From contig JABDKZ010000193.1 of assembly GCA_013001935.1 (NCBI GenBank), positions 1 to 7,607 of the forward strand: a DNA stretch of 7,607 nt, given 5' to 3'. Under the pieces are notes generated by a model. That model ran no database searches. It saw nothing but the letters and a program-made list of their open reading frames with translations, and was not told the DNA's origin. This document shows, piece by piece, positions 1-5,440 of the stretch (position 1 is its first letter; every line of letters starts with the position of its first letter). The stretch comes from Maribacter sp. GTDB lineage: Bacteria; Bacteroidota; Bacteroidia; Flavobacteriales; Flavobacteriaceae. Both the position numbers and the translations under genes were made by a program.

Positions 1-999
1 AACTATGATAACGCCGAGAACACCGCCAAGGCCTGCTTCAGGAGTAAATGCCCCAGCGAAAATCATTGAGATCGCGTCGCCGATATATTCAATATTTGCA
101 AAAATGATAACCAATGATGCCAATACGTAAACACCTGCCATAAAAGGAACTATTTTCTCGGTAACGCTGGCAATCTTCTTAATGCCACCAATAATTACAA
201 TACCTACCAAAATGGCCAAAATTATACCAATAATCACGCCTGTGGCCCCACCTTCTAAATTCAACATTGTAGAAAGTTGCACTGCAGCCTGATTTGACTG
301 AAATGCATTACCACCCCCAAAAGATGCACCAACACAGAGTACCGCAAAAATGATACCCAGGACTTTTCCTAATCCAGTGAAGCCCCTTTCCTTTAAGCCT
401 CTTGATAGGTAGTACATGGGTCCCCCGTAAACTGTTCCATCTTCACCTACATCCCTATACTTTACACCCAAAGTACATTCAACAAACTTTGTCGACATAC
501 CAATAAGGCCACAAACAATCATCCAAAACGTCGCTCCAGGACCACCTACTGCTATCGCCACCGCAACACCAGCTATATTACCCAGACCAACAGTTCCAGA
601 AACTGCAGTAGCCAAGGCTTGAAAGTGACTTACTTCGCCATCTTTACTTTCATCGCTAATGGTATCCACCAAATCACCATCTACTATATTCAAATCCGCC
701 TTTTCAACACCATGGTGATCTAGTTCATCATACTTGCCCCTAACCGTATTGATGGCCAAAGGAAATCTCGTGATATTTGGAAACTTAAAATATATCGTGA
801 AAAATGTGGCTCCAAAAATCAACAAAATCAAAACAACAGGTAAGTCATAACCAGCAATAGGTATTGACGTCAATACAAAACCTTCCCACCAAACAGCCAA
901 AGGCATGAATGCATCATTGACCTTCTCATCCAGTCCTTTCTCTTGTGCGTTAGTTAAAAGTGGTAATATGGTAAATAATAAAAGAAGTCTATACTTCAT
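1..999 (-). CDS. Sodium:alanine/glycine symporter, AGCS family (5' part, truncated by window edge)
   Basis: An inner-membrane secondary transporter expected to import alanine or glycine with Na+. The 333 codons from the ATG at 997-999 stay open to the window edge; the stop and the remaining helices lie outside. Family signatures seen: FQALATAVSGTVGLGNIAG (126-144), GGPGATFWM (152-160), VYGGPMYYL (190-198) and AFTPEAGLGG (317-326), separated by long hydrophobic stretches (about 53-72, 136-166, 212-230, 252-272, 284-302). The N-terminus (MKYRLLLLFTILPLLTNAQ) looks like a signal peptide with possible cleavage after A18, followed by a short polar stretch before the first core helix. A hydrophilic, acidic segment (about 86-124) separates that helix from the GTVGLGN motif. 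The gene follows the potassium channel by about 92 nt with no terminator between them, so it may be co-transcribed; I found no convincing promoter of its own. Family assignment is secure, the exact amino acid carried is not. Confidence 0.93.
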   Translation of the reverse strand, partial: MKYRLLLLFTILPLLTNAQEKGLDEKVNDAFMPLAVWWEGFVLTSIPIAGYDLPVVLILLIFGATFFTIYFKFPNITRFPLAINTVRGKYDELDHHGVEKADLNIVDGDLVDTISDESKDGEVSHFQALATAVSGTVGLGNIAGVAVAIAVGGPGATFWMIVCGLIGMSTKFVECTLGVKYRDVGEDGTVYGGPMYYLSRGLKERGFTGLGKVLGIIFAVLCVGASFGGGNAFQSNQAAVQLSTMLNLEGGATGVIIGIILAILVGIVIIGGIKKIASVTEKIVPFMAGVYVLASLVIIFANIEYIGDAISMIFAGAFTPEAGLGGVLGVIIV

Positions 1000-1000
1000 A

Positions 1001-1042
1001 ATTGCTGTTTTTGGTTTTGGTTTAATTTGCAAGGACAGCAAT
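1001..1042 (-). promoter_or_regulatory. Possible hairpin over the symporter ribosome-binding region
   Basis: The perfect 8-nt inverted repeat ATTGCTGT (1001-1008) / ACAGCAAT (1035-1042) encloses 26 nt. On the minus-strand transcript the second arm ends one base before the symporter ATG, so a folded stem would cover the ribosome-loading region. A second short dyad, ATCAA-ATA-TTGAT, lies at 1064-1076. Whether either is functional is inference; the stem is short and AT-rich. Confidence 0.3.
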
Positions 1043-1091
1043 ATCATAAAAATATTCTACCCAATCAAATATTGATGTAAAAGAAAAGAGA

Positions 1092-2096
1092 TTAAATATG
1101 GAACATTTCGTTCAATTTACGAATCTGCTCCGGCCTGCCCAGTACGATCACTTTGCTTTTTGGTTGCAAGGGCATATCGGCTTCAGGGTTTATGGTGTAT
1201 ACTCCATCTGGCCCAATGTAACCAATGATCGTGCATCCCGTTTTTCTTCTCAAATCCAAATCACGAAGTGAGTTGCACTCGCCTTCTTCTGAAAAATCTT
1301 CAATAGCAACTTCTTCAAGATTTGTGGTATCCCCTCCTTCTACAGACAATTCATCCATAAAGGAAATAAGGTCTGGCATTACCACCAGCGAGGCCATATG
1401 ATCACCACCAATTTTATCAGGCATTATTACTTGGTCTGCCCCTGCAAGTCTTAATTTTTTCTGTGAAGTAATTTGTGAAGCCCTACTGATTATATTCAGT
1501 TTCTTGTTAAGCTGCCTTGCAGACAGCACTACAAAAAGATTGGCGGCATCATCGGGAAGGGTAGTAATAATGTATTGGGCACGATCTATACCAGCCTGTA
1601 TCAATACTTCATCATCATTGGCATCTCCCTCAACGAACAAAAAAGAATCTTCATACTTCTCAATAATATCCTTGTTTTTTTCAACCACAACAAAGGGCTT
1701 TCTATATGCTTTTAGCCTTTCGGCCGCTTGATTACCATTACGTCCAAATCCACAAATGATAACATGGTTCGATAAGGTACTGATCTTGTTTTTCACTTTT
1801 TTCTTTTTTAAAAGTTGGAGGGAGTTTCTACCCAATACGTATTCCGTTATTACGGATATAGAGTAACCTAAAATAAATATACTTGATATGATTAAAAATA
1901 CGGTAAAAATCTTAGCCGTATCATCCAAAGGCTGTACTTCCCTAAAACCTACAGTAGCCATCGTTATGACCGTCATGTATAAGGCATTGACCCAAGTGTA
2001 ATCAGATAAATAGCGGTAACCTAAAACACCAAATAAGACAACCCCTAGCATAAGTGCTATGGCCACATAGATTTTAGAACGGAAAAGTCTTAACAT
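1092..2096 (-). CDS. Two-TM potassium channel with cytoplasmic RCK (TrkA-N/TrkA-C) domain
   Basis: A predicted tetrameric K+ channel of the inner membrane gated by a nucleotide- or ligand-binding RCK domain. Numbered from the ATG at 2094-2096 (334 aa): TM1 about 8-30, pore helix about 35-47, selectivity-filter segment TVGFRE (48-53), TM2 about 63-85, a basic linker (KKKKVKNK, 97-104), an RCK Rossmann fold with GFGRNG (116-121), an acidic residue ending the second strand (E139) and the EGDANDD segment (156-162), then a TrkA-C domain (about 257-333). The filter is odd: the second glycine of the classical TVGYG/TVGFG signature is arginine (codon AGG). A TTG at 2109-2111 would add five residues but overlaps the upstream gene; the ATG lies 4 nt after the PspC stop and gives a natural start, so I prefer it. 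It is co-transcribed with the upstream PspC and DUF2851 genes. Channel class is secure; K+ selectivity is less certain because of the filter. Confidence 0.92.
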   Translation of the reverse strand: MLRLFRSKIYVAIALMLGVVLFGVLGYRYLSDYTWVNALYMTVITMATVGFREVQPLDDTAKIFTVFLIISSIFILGYSISVITEYVLGRNSLQLLKKKKVKNKISTLSNHVIICGFGRNGNQAAERLKAYRKPFVVVEKNKDIIEKYEDSFLFVEGDANDDEVLIQAGIDRAQYIITTLPDDAANLFVVLSARQLNKKLNIISRASQITSQKKLRLAGADQVIMPDKIGGDHMASLVVMPDLISFMDELSVEGGDTTNLEEVAIEDFSEEGECNSLRDLDLRRKTGCTIIGYIGPDGVYTINPEADMPLQPKSKVIVLGRPEQIRKLNEMFHI

Positions 2097-2100
2097 ATTT

Positions 2101-2328
2101 CTATAGGTCAAAAACAGAGGTTCTCTTGGTGTGTACCAAATCTTTTATTTTCAACCAGAAAGCTAAAAAAAGATAAAGGGCAAAACCAAATCCCAAGGTT
2201 ACAAACGTAAGGTAAATGAACGATGTTCTAACAACCCTTGCACGAATACCCATACGCTCGGCAATTCGTCTGCAAACTTCAAAACCTCTTTTTTGAAAAT
2301 AATATAAAAGTTGGTAGAAAACATTCAT
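2101..2328 (-). CDS. Small PspC-domain membrane protein
   Basis: A 75-residue single-domain PspC protein. It has a basic N-terminal segment with the PspC-like pattern GFEVCRRIAERMGIRARVVR (15-34), one or two closely spaced hydrophobic spans (about 36-60, with the glycine-containing TLGFGFALYLFLAFWL) and a conserved-looking tail TKRTSVFDL (67-75) that I recognise from Bacteroidota mini-PspC proteins. In proteobacteria PspC is part of the phage-shock (membrane stress) response; in Bacteroidota these short stand-alone forms lack the PspA/PspB context, and none is present here, so a stress role is inference. It starts 9 nt after the DUF2851 stop and its stop lies 4 nt before the channel ATG, so the three are one operon and the protein may work with the channel or simply share its expression. 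Confidence 0.85.
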   Translation of the reverse strand: MNVFYQLLYYFQKRGFEVCRRIAERMGIRARVVRTSFIYLTFVTLGFGFALYLFLAFWLKIKDLVHTKRTSVFDL

Positions 2329-2337
2329 CGCCTAAAA

Positions 2338-3621
2338 TTAAATATTTCCGTTTAATAAACTACCACCAATCGCACATTGAAGGCATTTATTTTTTGAACA
2401 ATACGCATTATATAGTTGCAAAACTGCCTGACTTTCGCCCGCTGTTATTATCCTTATGCCCAAAGAAGTGAATTTTTCCAGAATTGTATTATCTTCCTTT
2501 TTAACGCTGCCAATTAGTGTAAGTAGGCTCTCATTCAAATCTTTACCAAGATGTTTGGCATAACTAAATTTTATAGGAAGAATCGTATTTATAATCAATA
2601 AGTCAATAAACTTTTTCGTCAATTTTTTAGTGCTTTTTGTAGACCGCTTGCCAAAGGTAAAATGGTCTTCCCAATAAGCGCTAGCAGAAACTTCAAAGAT
2701 GTTGTAGAATTCAGCCATGGTATTCGCCTTTATGACTTTGTAGAACAGGTTATGATTTTCACTATATAAATTGGCAAATTGTGATAAACGTATCGTTGGA
2801 AAATTTGGCGGACGAAGTTTAAAGAATTCAGGAACCAAAACAGCTATTTCGTCTAAATCAAACTTATGTTTTATGTAGTGGTATTCATTTTTCAATGCTG
2901 CATGGTACGAATCTAAAACAGACTCATCATTCAATAATCCGGTTAATCCAAATAAGATGCTTTCTAACTGGGCCTGGTTTTTCTGTAGCTTGCGGATAAT
3001 ATTAAAATCGAGGGCTTGGGCCAAACTAAAAAATGAATCCCCATTGATCTTAAGCCCAAAATTCTTTAGCAGTAAAATATATAAAACGCTTTCCCAATCA
3101 TTTTTTGTTGCTTTCAAAAGCTCGTTGACCAATTTGGACTTATGCTCCAATCTTTCAATATACAGCCGTTCTAGCCAATTATTTAGAATGAATTTATCAA
3201 TCCCCGAAATTTCATTTTCACAATTAATAAACCTTGTGTTTTTAGTATCAAATAGGTTTTGATAATTACGCAATAGGTCATCGGGGATATAATGGCTTAA
3301 CTCTAAGGTAGGTATGCTTGTGTTATCCTTACGGTATATGGTCATGTCATCTTTCCAAACTACATGAAGGATTACATTTTCATAGTTGCTGTCGCCTTCG
3401 TGATGATGTGCATACCAATCCGAAGCATTTTTATGAATCTCCACATTGCCTGCCCAAAGTTGACCATCAATATTGATTTTCGCATTAAAAAAATCCGGGC
3501 CGGCCTGCAGATTATGTAAGCCTACATCAAGAACTACCAAGGCCTCACCGTTGGTTGTGACCATTTGCTCCAATTGCAGTTTTTTATATTTCCAGATAAA
3601 TTGGAGTAGATCTTCACGCAT
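2338..3621 (-). CDS. DUF2851 family protein
   Basis: A 427-residue soluble protein, full length for this Bacteroidota family of unknown function. The start is firm because the N-terminus (MREDLLQFIWKYKK) matches the family beginning. Recognisable segments: GLHNLQAGPDFFNAKI (34-49), GNVEIHKNASDWYAHHHEGD (58-77), ENVILHVVWKDD (81-92), PTLELSHYI (104-112), the helical block NNWLERLYIERLEHK (147-161), RPPNFPTIRLSQFANL (270-285) and a cysteine-containing tail C408-x4-C-x2-C416 (SKNKCLQCAIG). The N-terminal cluster of D43, E61, H63, D68 and H72-H74 looks like a metal or catalytic centre, but no activity is known to me. There is no signal peptide or membrane segment. It leads the operon with the PspC and potassium channel genes. 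An AGGA lies just upstream of the ATG, and a terminator-like hairpin ends about 10 nt before the start. Confidence 0.88.
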   Translation of the reverse strand: MREDLLQFIWKYKKLQLEQMVTTNGEALVVLDVGLHNLQAGPDFFNAKINIDGQLWAGNVEIHKNASDWYAHHHEGDSNYENVILHVVWKDDMTIYRKDNTSIPTLELSHYIPDDLLRNYQNLFDTKNTRFINCENEISGIDKFILNNWLERLYIERLEHKSKLVNELLKATKNDWESVLYILLLKNFGLKINGDSFFSLAQALDFNIIRKLQKNQAQLESILFGLTGLLNDESVLDSYHAALKNEYHYIKHKFDLDEIAVLVPEFFKLRPPNFPTIRLSQFANLYSENHNLFYKVIKANTMAEFYNIFEVSASAYWEDHFTFGKRSTKSTKKLTKKFIDLLIINTILPIKFSYAKHLGKDLNESLLTLIGSVKKEDNTILEKFTSLGIRIITAGESQAVLQLYNAYCSKNKCLQCAIGGSLLNGNI

Positions 3622-3630
3622 TGTCCTAAA

Positions 3631-3661
3631 ATAAAAAATCCCGCCTAAATGAGGGATTTTT
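3631..3661 (-). terminator. Intrinsic terminator after the rhodanese gene, abutting the DUF2851 start
   Basis: A perfect 9-bp stem (arms 3634-3642 and 3653-3661, AAAAATCCC/GGGATTTTT) with a 10-nt loop. On the minus strand the second arm runs into a U-rich tail (TTTTTTATTTT). It starts 21 nt after the rhodanese stop. Its tail ends about 10 nt before the DUF2851 ATG, so readthrough here would feed the downstream operon. Confidence 0.7.
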
Positions 3662-3682
3662 CAACAGGATATTTTTTAGATA

Positions 3683-3994
3683 TTATCGGATAACCTCACC
3701 TTGCCAGGCCATCATGCCACCTTCAAGGTTGTATGCATTTTTAAATCCAACACTATTCATAATGGCGCAAGCTTGTCTGCTCCGGTTCCCCGATCTACAA
3801 TACACATAATAACTTTTAGATTTATCCAATTTCTCCAATTCGGCCAAGAATTGTTGTCCTAGATAAATATCAAGATTGGAAGCCATTGGAATGTATCCCT
3901 CTGAAACTTCCAATGGGGTGCGTACATCTAAAATAAATGAATTGTCATCAGCATTTAACTGCTCTGCCCAAACTCCTTGTGATAAATCTGCCAT
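3683..3994 (-). CDS. Single-domain rhodanese-like sulfurtransferase
   Basis: A 103-residue cytoplasmic single rhodanese domain, the usual size for GlpE/PspE-type proteins, likely moving sulfane sulfur via a cysteine persulfide. Seen in order: ILDVRTPLEVSEGYIPMASN (21-40, the CH2A-like motif with D23 and R25), the active-site loop CRSGNRS (66-72) with catalytic C66, and the closing NLEGGMMAWQGE (89-100). There is no signal peptide. The start at 3992-3994 (MADLSQ) is chosen over an upstream TTG at 4025-4027 because a matching promoter -7 element (TATTTTTG on the minus strand, 4014-4021) lies between the two, leaving about 19 nt to the ATG. The gene is transcribed away from the MarR gene and is followed by a hairpin terminator. 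The sulfur acceptor is unknown. Confidence 0.9.
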   Translation of the reverse strand: MADLSQGVWAEQLNADDNSFILDVRTPLEVSEGYIPMASNLDIYLGQQFLAELEKLDKSKSYYVYCRSGNRSRQACAIMNSVGFKNAYNLEGGMMAWQGEVIR

Positions 3995-4013
3995 GGTAGT
4001 AAATTTTAGTTGG

Positions 4014-4042
4014 CAAAAATAAAACAATTTTTGAAAATTAAA
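4014..4042 (-). promoter_or_regulatory. Bacteroidota-type promoter of the rhodanese gene
   Basis: On the minus strand TATTTTTG (4014-4021) matches the -7 pattern TAnnTTTG exactly. TTTA (4039-4042), 17 nt upstream, is a 3-of-4 match to the -33 TTTG. The start codon follows about 19 nt downstream. No experimental start site is available. Confidence 0.6.
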
Positions 4043-4117
4043 CGATATGGACTGTTTTCAGCTTTCGAATCATCAGAACCTAGATATTTTTAACAAAGTT
4101 TTATCTTTTCAATAGCA

Positions 4118-4145
4118 TTGCTTTTTATTTTTCCTGCTACATTTG
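4118..4145 (+). promoter_or_regulatory. Bacteroidota-type promoter of the MarR-YceI unit
   Basis: TTG (4118-4120), a 17-nt spacer and TACATTTG (4138-4145) match the -33/-7 pattern TTG-N17+-TAnnTTTG exactly. The MarR gene ATG lies 22 nt after the -7 element. The last three bases of the -7 element (TTG) are also the first bases of the putative operator palindrome. Confidence 0.7.
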
Positions 4146-4162
4146 TATATACAATTGTTGTA
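4143..4162 (+). promoter_or_regulatory. Putative MarR operator (overlapping palindromes)
   Basis: TTGTATATACAA (4143-4154) is a perfect 12-bp palindrome. Its right half-site TACAA also forms a second dyad, TACAA-TTG-TTGTA (4150-4162), giving three TTGTA half-sites in 20 bp. It overlaps the -7 element and the expected start of transcription, the typical position for autorepression by a dimeric MarR protein. The regulator-site link is inferred. Confidence 0.5.
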
Positions 4163-4167
4163 AGTAC

Positions 4168-4614
4168 ATGAATGTAGAAGAGCGTATTAAGACCAAAGAA
4201 CAAATTCCTTTAGATCGCAGGACGATTATTCATATGATGTTGGTTAACAATACGATTAATGAGCAAATAGCAATTGCACTGAAACCTTTTGATATTTCAA
4301 TTCAACAATTCAATGTTTTACGAATTCTAAGGGGACAGAAAGGGAAACCAGCTAATCTTTCAACCTTAAACGAAAGAATGGTAACAAGGATGAGCAACAC
4401 AACCCGTTTGGTAGATAAATTAATGTCAAAAGGGTATGTAGATAGGATTACTTGCCCCTCTAACAGAAGAAAGGTAGAGATTAATTTAACCAAAAAGGGT
4501 ACTGATAAATTATTAGAAATGGACAAAACCATGGCACAGACCGAAGCTGCTTTATTGAATCAATTTTCAGATAGTGACATGAAACAATTGAACTTATTAT
4601 TAAATAAATTTTAA
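4168..4614 (+). CDS. MarR-family winged helix-turn-helix transcriptional regulator
   Basis: A 148-residue dimeric DNA-binding regulator of normal MarR length. The N- and C-terminal helices (about 5-40 and 112-147) form the dimer interface. The winged HTH lies at about 44-110: DISIQQFNVLRIL (42-54), the recognition region NERMVTRMSNTTRLVDKLMSKGYVDR (68-93, given here as positions with key residues T73, R80 and K84), and the wing around CPSNRRKVEINLTKKG (96-111). The usual acidic residue before NRRK is serine here. It begins at an ATG 22 nt after a good promoter and probably controls itself and the yceI-like gene 32 nt downstream, an arrangement common in Flavobacteriia. The ligand is unknown; MarR proteins often sense phenolics, oxidants or lipid-like compounds, so a quinone or isoprenoid signal would fit the partner but is inference. 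Confidence 0.9.
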   Translation: MNVEERIKTKEQIPLDRRTIIHMMLVNNTINEQIAIALKPFDISIQQFNVLRILRGQKGKPANLSTLNERMVTRMSNTTRLVDKLMSKGYVDRITCPSNRRKVEINLTKKGTDKLLEMDKTMAQTEAALLNQFSDSDMKQLNLLLNKF

Positions 4615-4646
4615 TTATTAAACATTAACACATAACAATTTAAATC

Positions 4647-5225
4647 ATGAAAAAGAATCTTTTAGTACTTGCATTAGCCATAATATTGGGACTTACAGCA
4701 ACGGCCACTGAGCCAATGAATGATGAAAAAAAAGAAGTGAAAACCGAAGAAAGTACAGTAACATGGAAAGCCTATAAAGTCACCGGATCACATACGGGTA
4801 CGGTTAACTTAACCGAAGGGTCATTACTTTTTAATGAAGGTAAACTAGCCGGAGGCGATTTTACGGTTGATATGTCCACTTTGGTAAGCACCGATTTAGA
4901 AGGGGAATATAAGGGCAAATTGGAAGGTCATTTGAAATCTGATGATTTCTTTGGGGTTGCAAAGCACCAGTATGCAAAATTAACTTTTACCAATATTGAA
5001 TCCTCAGGTAAAAATTCCTATGAGGTAAAAGGTGACTTGACCATAAAAGGCATCACCAAATCCGTTTCATTTGATGTTTCGGTATATGGCAGTAAAGCTA
5101 CTGCTACTATGAAAATTGATAGGGCGCAATACGACGTTCGATACGGTTCTGGCAGTTTTTTTGATAATTTAGGAGACAAAACAATTTATGACGAATTTGA
5201 CCTAGTGGTTGATTTGGTATTTTAA
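4647..5225 (+). CDS. Exported YceI-family lipocalin-like protein
   Basis: A 192-residue secreted or periplasmic protein. Residues 1-20 form a signal peptide (two lysines, then a hydrophobic core, ending TATA), followed by an acidic/lysine linker to about 35 and a YceI domain (about 37-192). Family features: TVTWKAYKVTGSHTGTV (37-53), DMSTLVSTD (75-83), GHLKSDDFFGVAKH (94-107), GDLTIKGITKSVSFDV (129-144), and the C-terminal IDRAQYDVRYGSGSFFD (157-173). Characterised members (e.g. TT1927b) bind a polyisoprenoid chain such as that of a quinone in a beta-barrel. No lipobox cysteine, in fact no cysteine, is present, so it is not a lipoprotein. It has no promoter of its own within the 32-nt gap and is read with the MarR gene; a strong terminator follows. 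The physiological ligand is unknown. Confidence 0.92.
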   Translation: MKKNLLVLALAIILGLTATATEPMNDEKKEVKTEESTVTWKAYKVTGSHTGTVNLTEGSLLFNEGKLAGGDFTVDMSTLVSTDLEGEYKGKLEGHLKSDDFFGVAKHQYAKLTFTNIESSGKNSYEVKGDLTIKGITKSVSFDVSVYGSKATATMKIDRAQYDVRYGSGSFFDNLGDKTIYDEFDLVVDLVF

Positions 5226-5245
5226 TAAACTTGACCTCACAAGAC

Positions 5246-5280
5246 AAGCCCCATACACCAAAAAGTATATGGGGCTTTTT
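5246..5280 (+). terminator. Intrinsic terminator of the MarR-YceI unit
   Basis: A 10-bp stem, AAGCCCCATA (5246-5255) with TATGGGGCTT (5268-5277), and a 12-nt loop. The second arm runs into a T-rich stretch (TTTTTATTTT). It lies 20 nt after the YceI stop and insulates the trp promoter downstream. Confidence 0.9.
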
Positions 5281-5297
5281 ATTTTACGGAAAACGTA

Positions 5298-5328
5298 TTT
5301 GTTGTTTTAAAAATCATTTCTATATTTG
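5298..5328 (+). promoter_or_regulatory. Promoter of the trp operon
   Basis: TTTG (5298-5301), a 19-nt spacer and TATATTTG (5321-5328) match the Bacteroidota -33/-7 promoter pattern fully. The leader-peptide ATG begins only 5 nt after the -7 element, so the transcript should start at or within a few bases of that ATG. I found no other matching promoter between 5226 and 5333. Confidence 0.75.
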
Positions 5329-5333
5329 AACCA

Positions 5334-5390
5334 ATGAAAAACAAAGGAACAAATACATGGTGGTGGAGTAACTTGCGAAAAATGTCGTGA
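5334..5390 (+). CDS. trpL: trp operon leader peptide with three consecutive Trp codons
   Basis: An 18-codon reading frame, MKNKGTNTWWWSNLRKMS, with TGG-TGG-TGG at 5358-5366 and a TGA stop at 5388-5390. It lies between the trp promoter and an intrinsic terminator in front of trpE, the classical layout for ribosome-mediated attenuation: scarcity of charged tRNA-Trp stalls the ribosome on the Trp codons and lets transcription continue. Three Trp codons in 18, when Trp is the rarest residue, is very unlikely by chance. The stop codon is part of the strand that can form the antiterminator. No Shine-Dalgarno sequence precedes it, and the mRNA may be leaderless. Confidence 0.88.
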   Translation: MKNKGTNTWWWSNLRKMS

Positions 5391-5440
5391 GCTAAGCACC
5401 ATTGTAGTTAATCTATATAAAAGGCTTGTCTATCACGACA
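5383..5440 (+). promoter_or_regulatory. Antiterminator helix of the trp attenuator
   Basis: TGTCGTGA (5383-5390) is perfectly complementary to TCACGACA (5433-5440), and AAGC (5394-5397) to GCTT (5424-5427), with G5391-C5430 and a T5393-G5428 wobble possible between them. The combined helix would use both arms of the downstream terminator and exclude it. Its 5' strand contains the leader stop codon, so a ribosome finishing the leader would cover it and favour termination. A short 1:2-type stem is possible between ATGGTG (5357-5362) and CACCAT (5397-5402). This is a pairing model read by eye. Confidence 0.65.

Noticed and set aside
1000..1091. Promoter for the symporter gene
   Set aside because: The best -7-like match on the minus strand (TGATATTG) deviates at two key positions; not good enough to list.
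1504..1731. 75-codon plus-strand frame inside the potassium channel gene
   Set aside because: Antisense to the RCK domain coding region; serine-rich translation typical of a shadow frame.
2097..2111. TTG start for the potassium channel at 2109-2111
   Set aside because: It would overlap the PspC gene and adds only five residues; the ATG at 2094-2096 sits 4 nt after the PspC stop and starts just before TM1.
2957..3262. 101-codon plus-strand frame inside DUF2851
   Set aside because: Antisense to a well-supported family gene, with no recognisable domain, promoter or neighbour logic; composition looks like a shadow frame.
3995..4027. TTG start for the rhodanese at 4025-4027
   Set aside because: It lies upstream of the matching -7 promoter element, and the extra residues do not belong to the rhodanese fold.
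5357..5410. Strong 1:2 pause hairpin in the trp leader
   Set aside because: Only short pairings exist (ATGGTG/CACCAT and TAACT/AGTTA), and they cross each other, so I did not call a separate pause structure.
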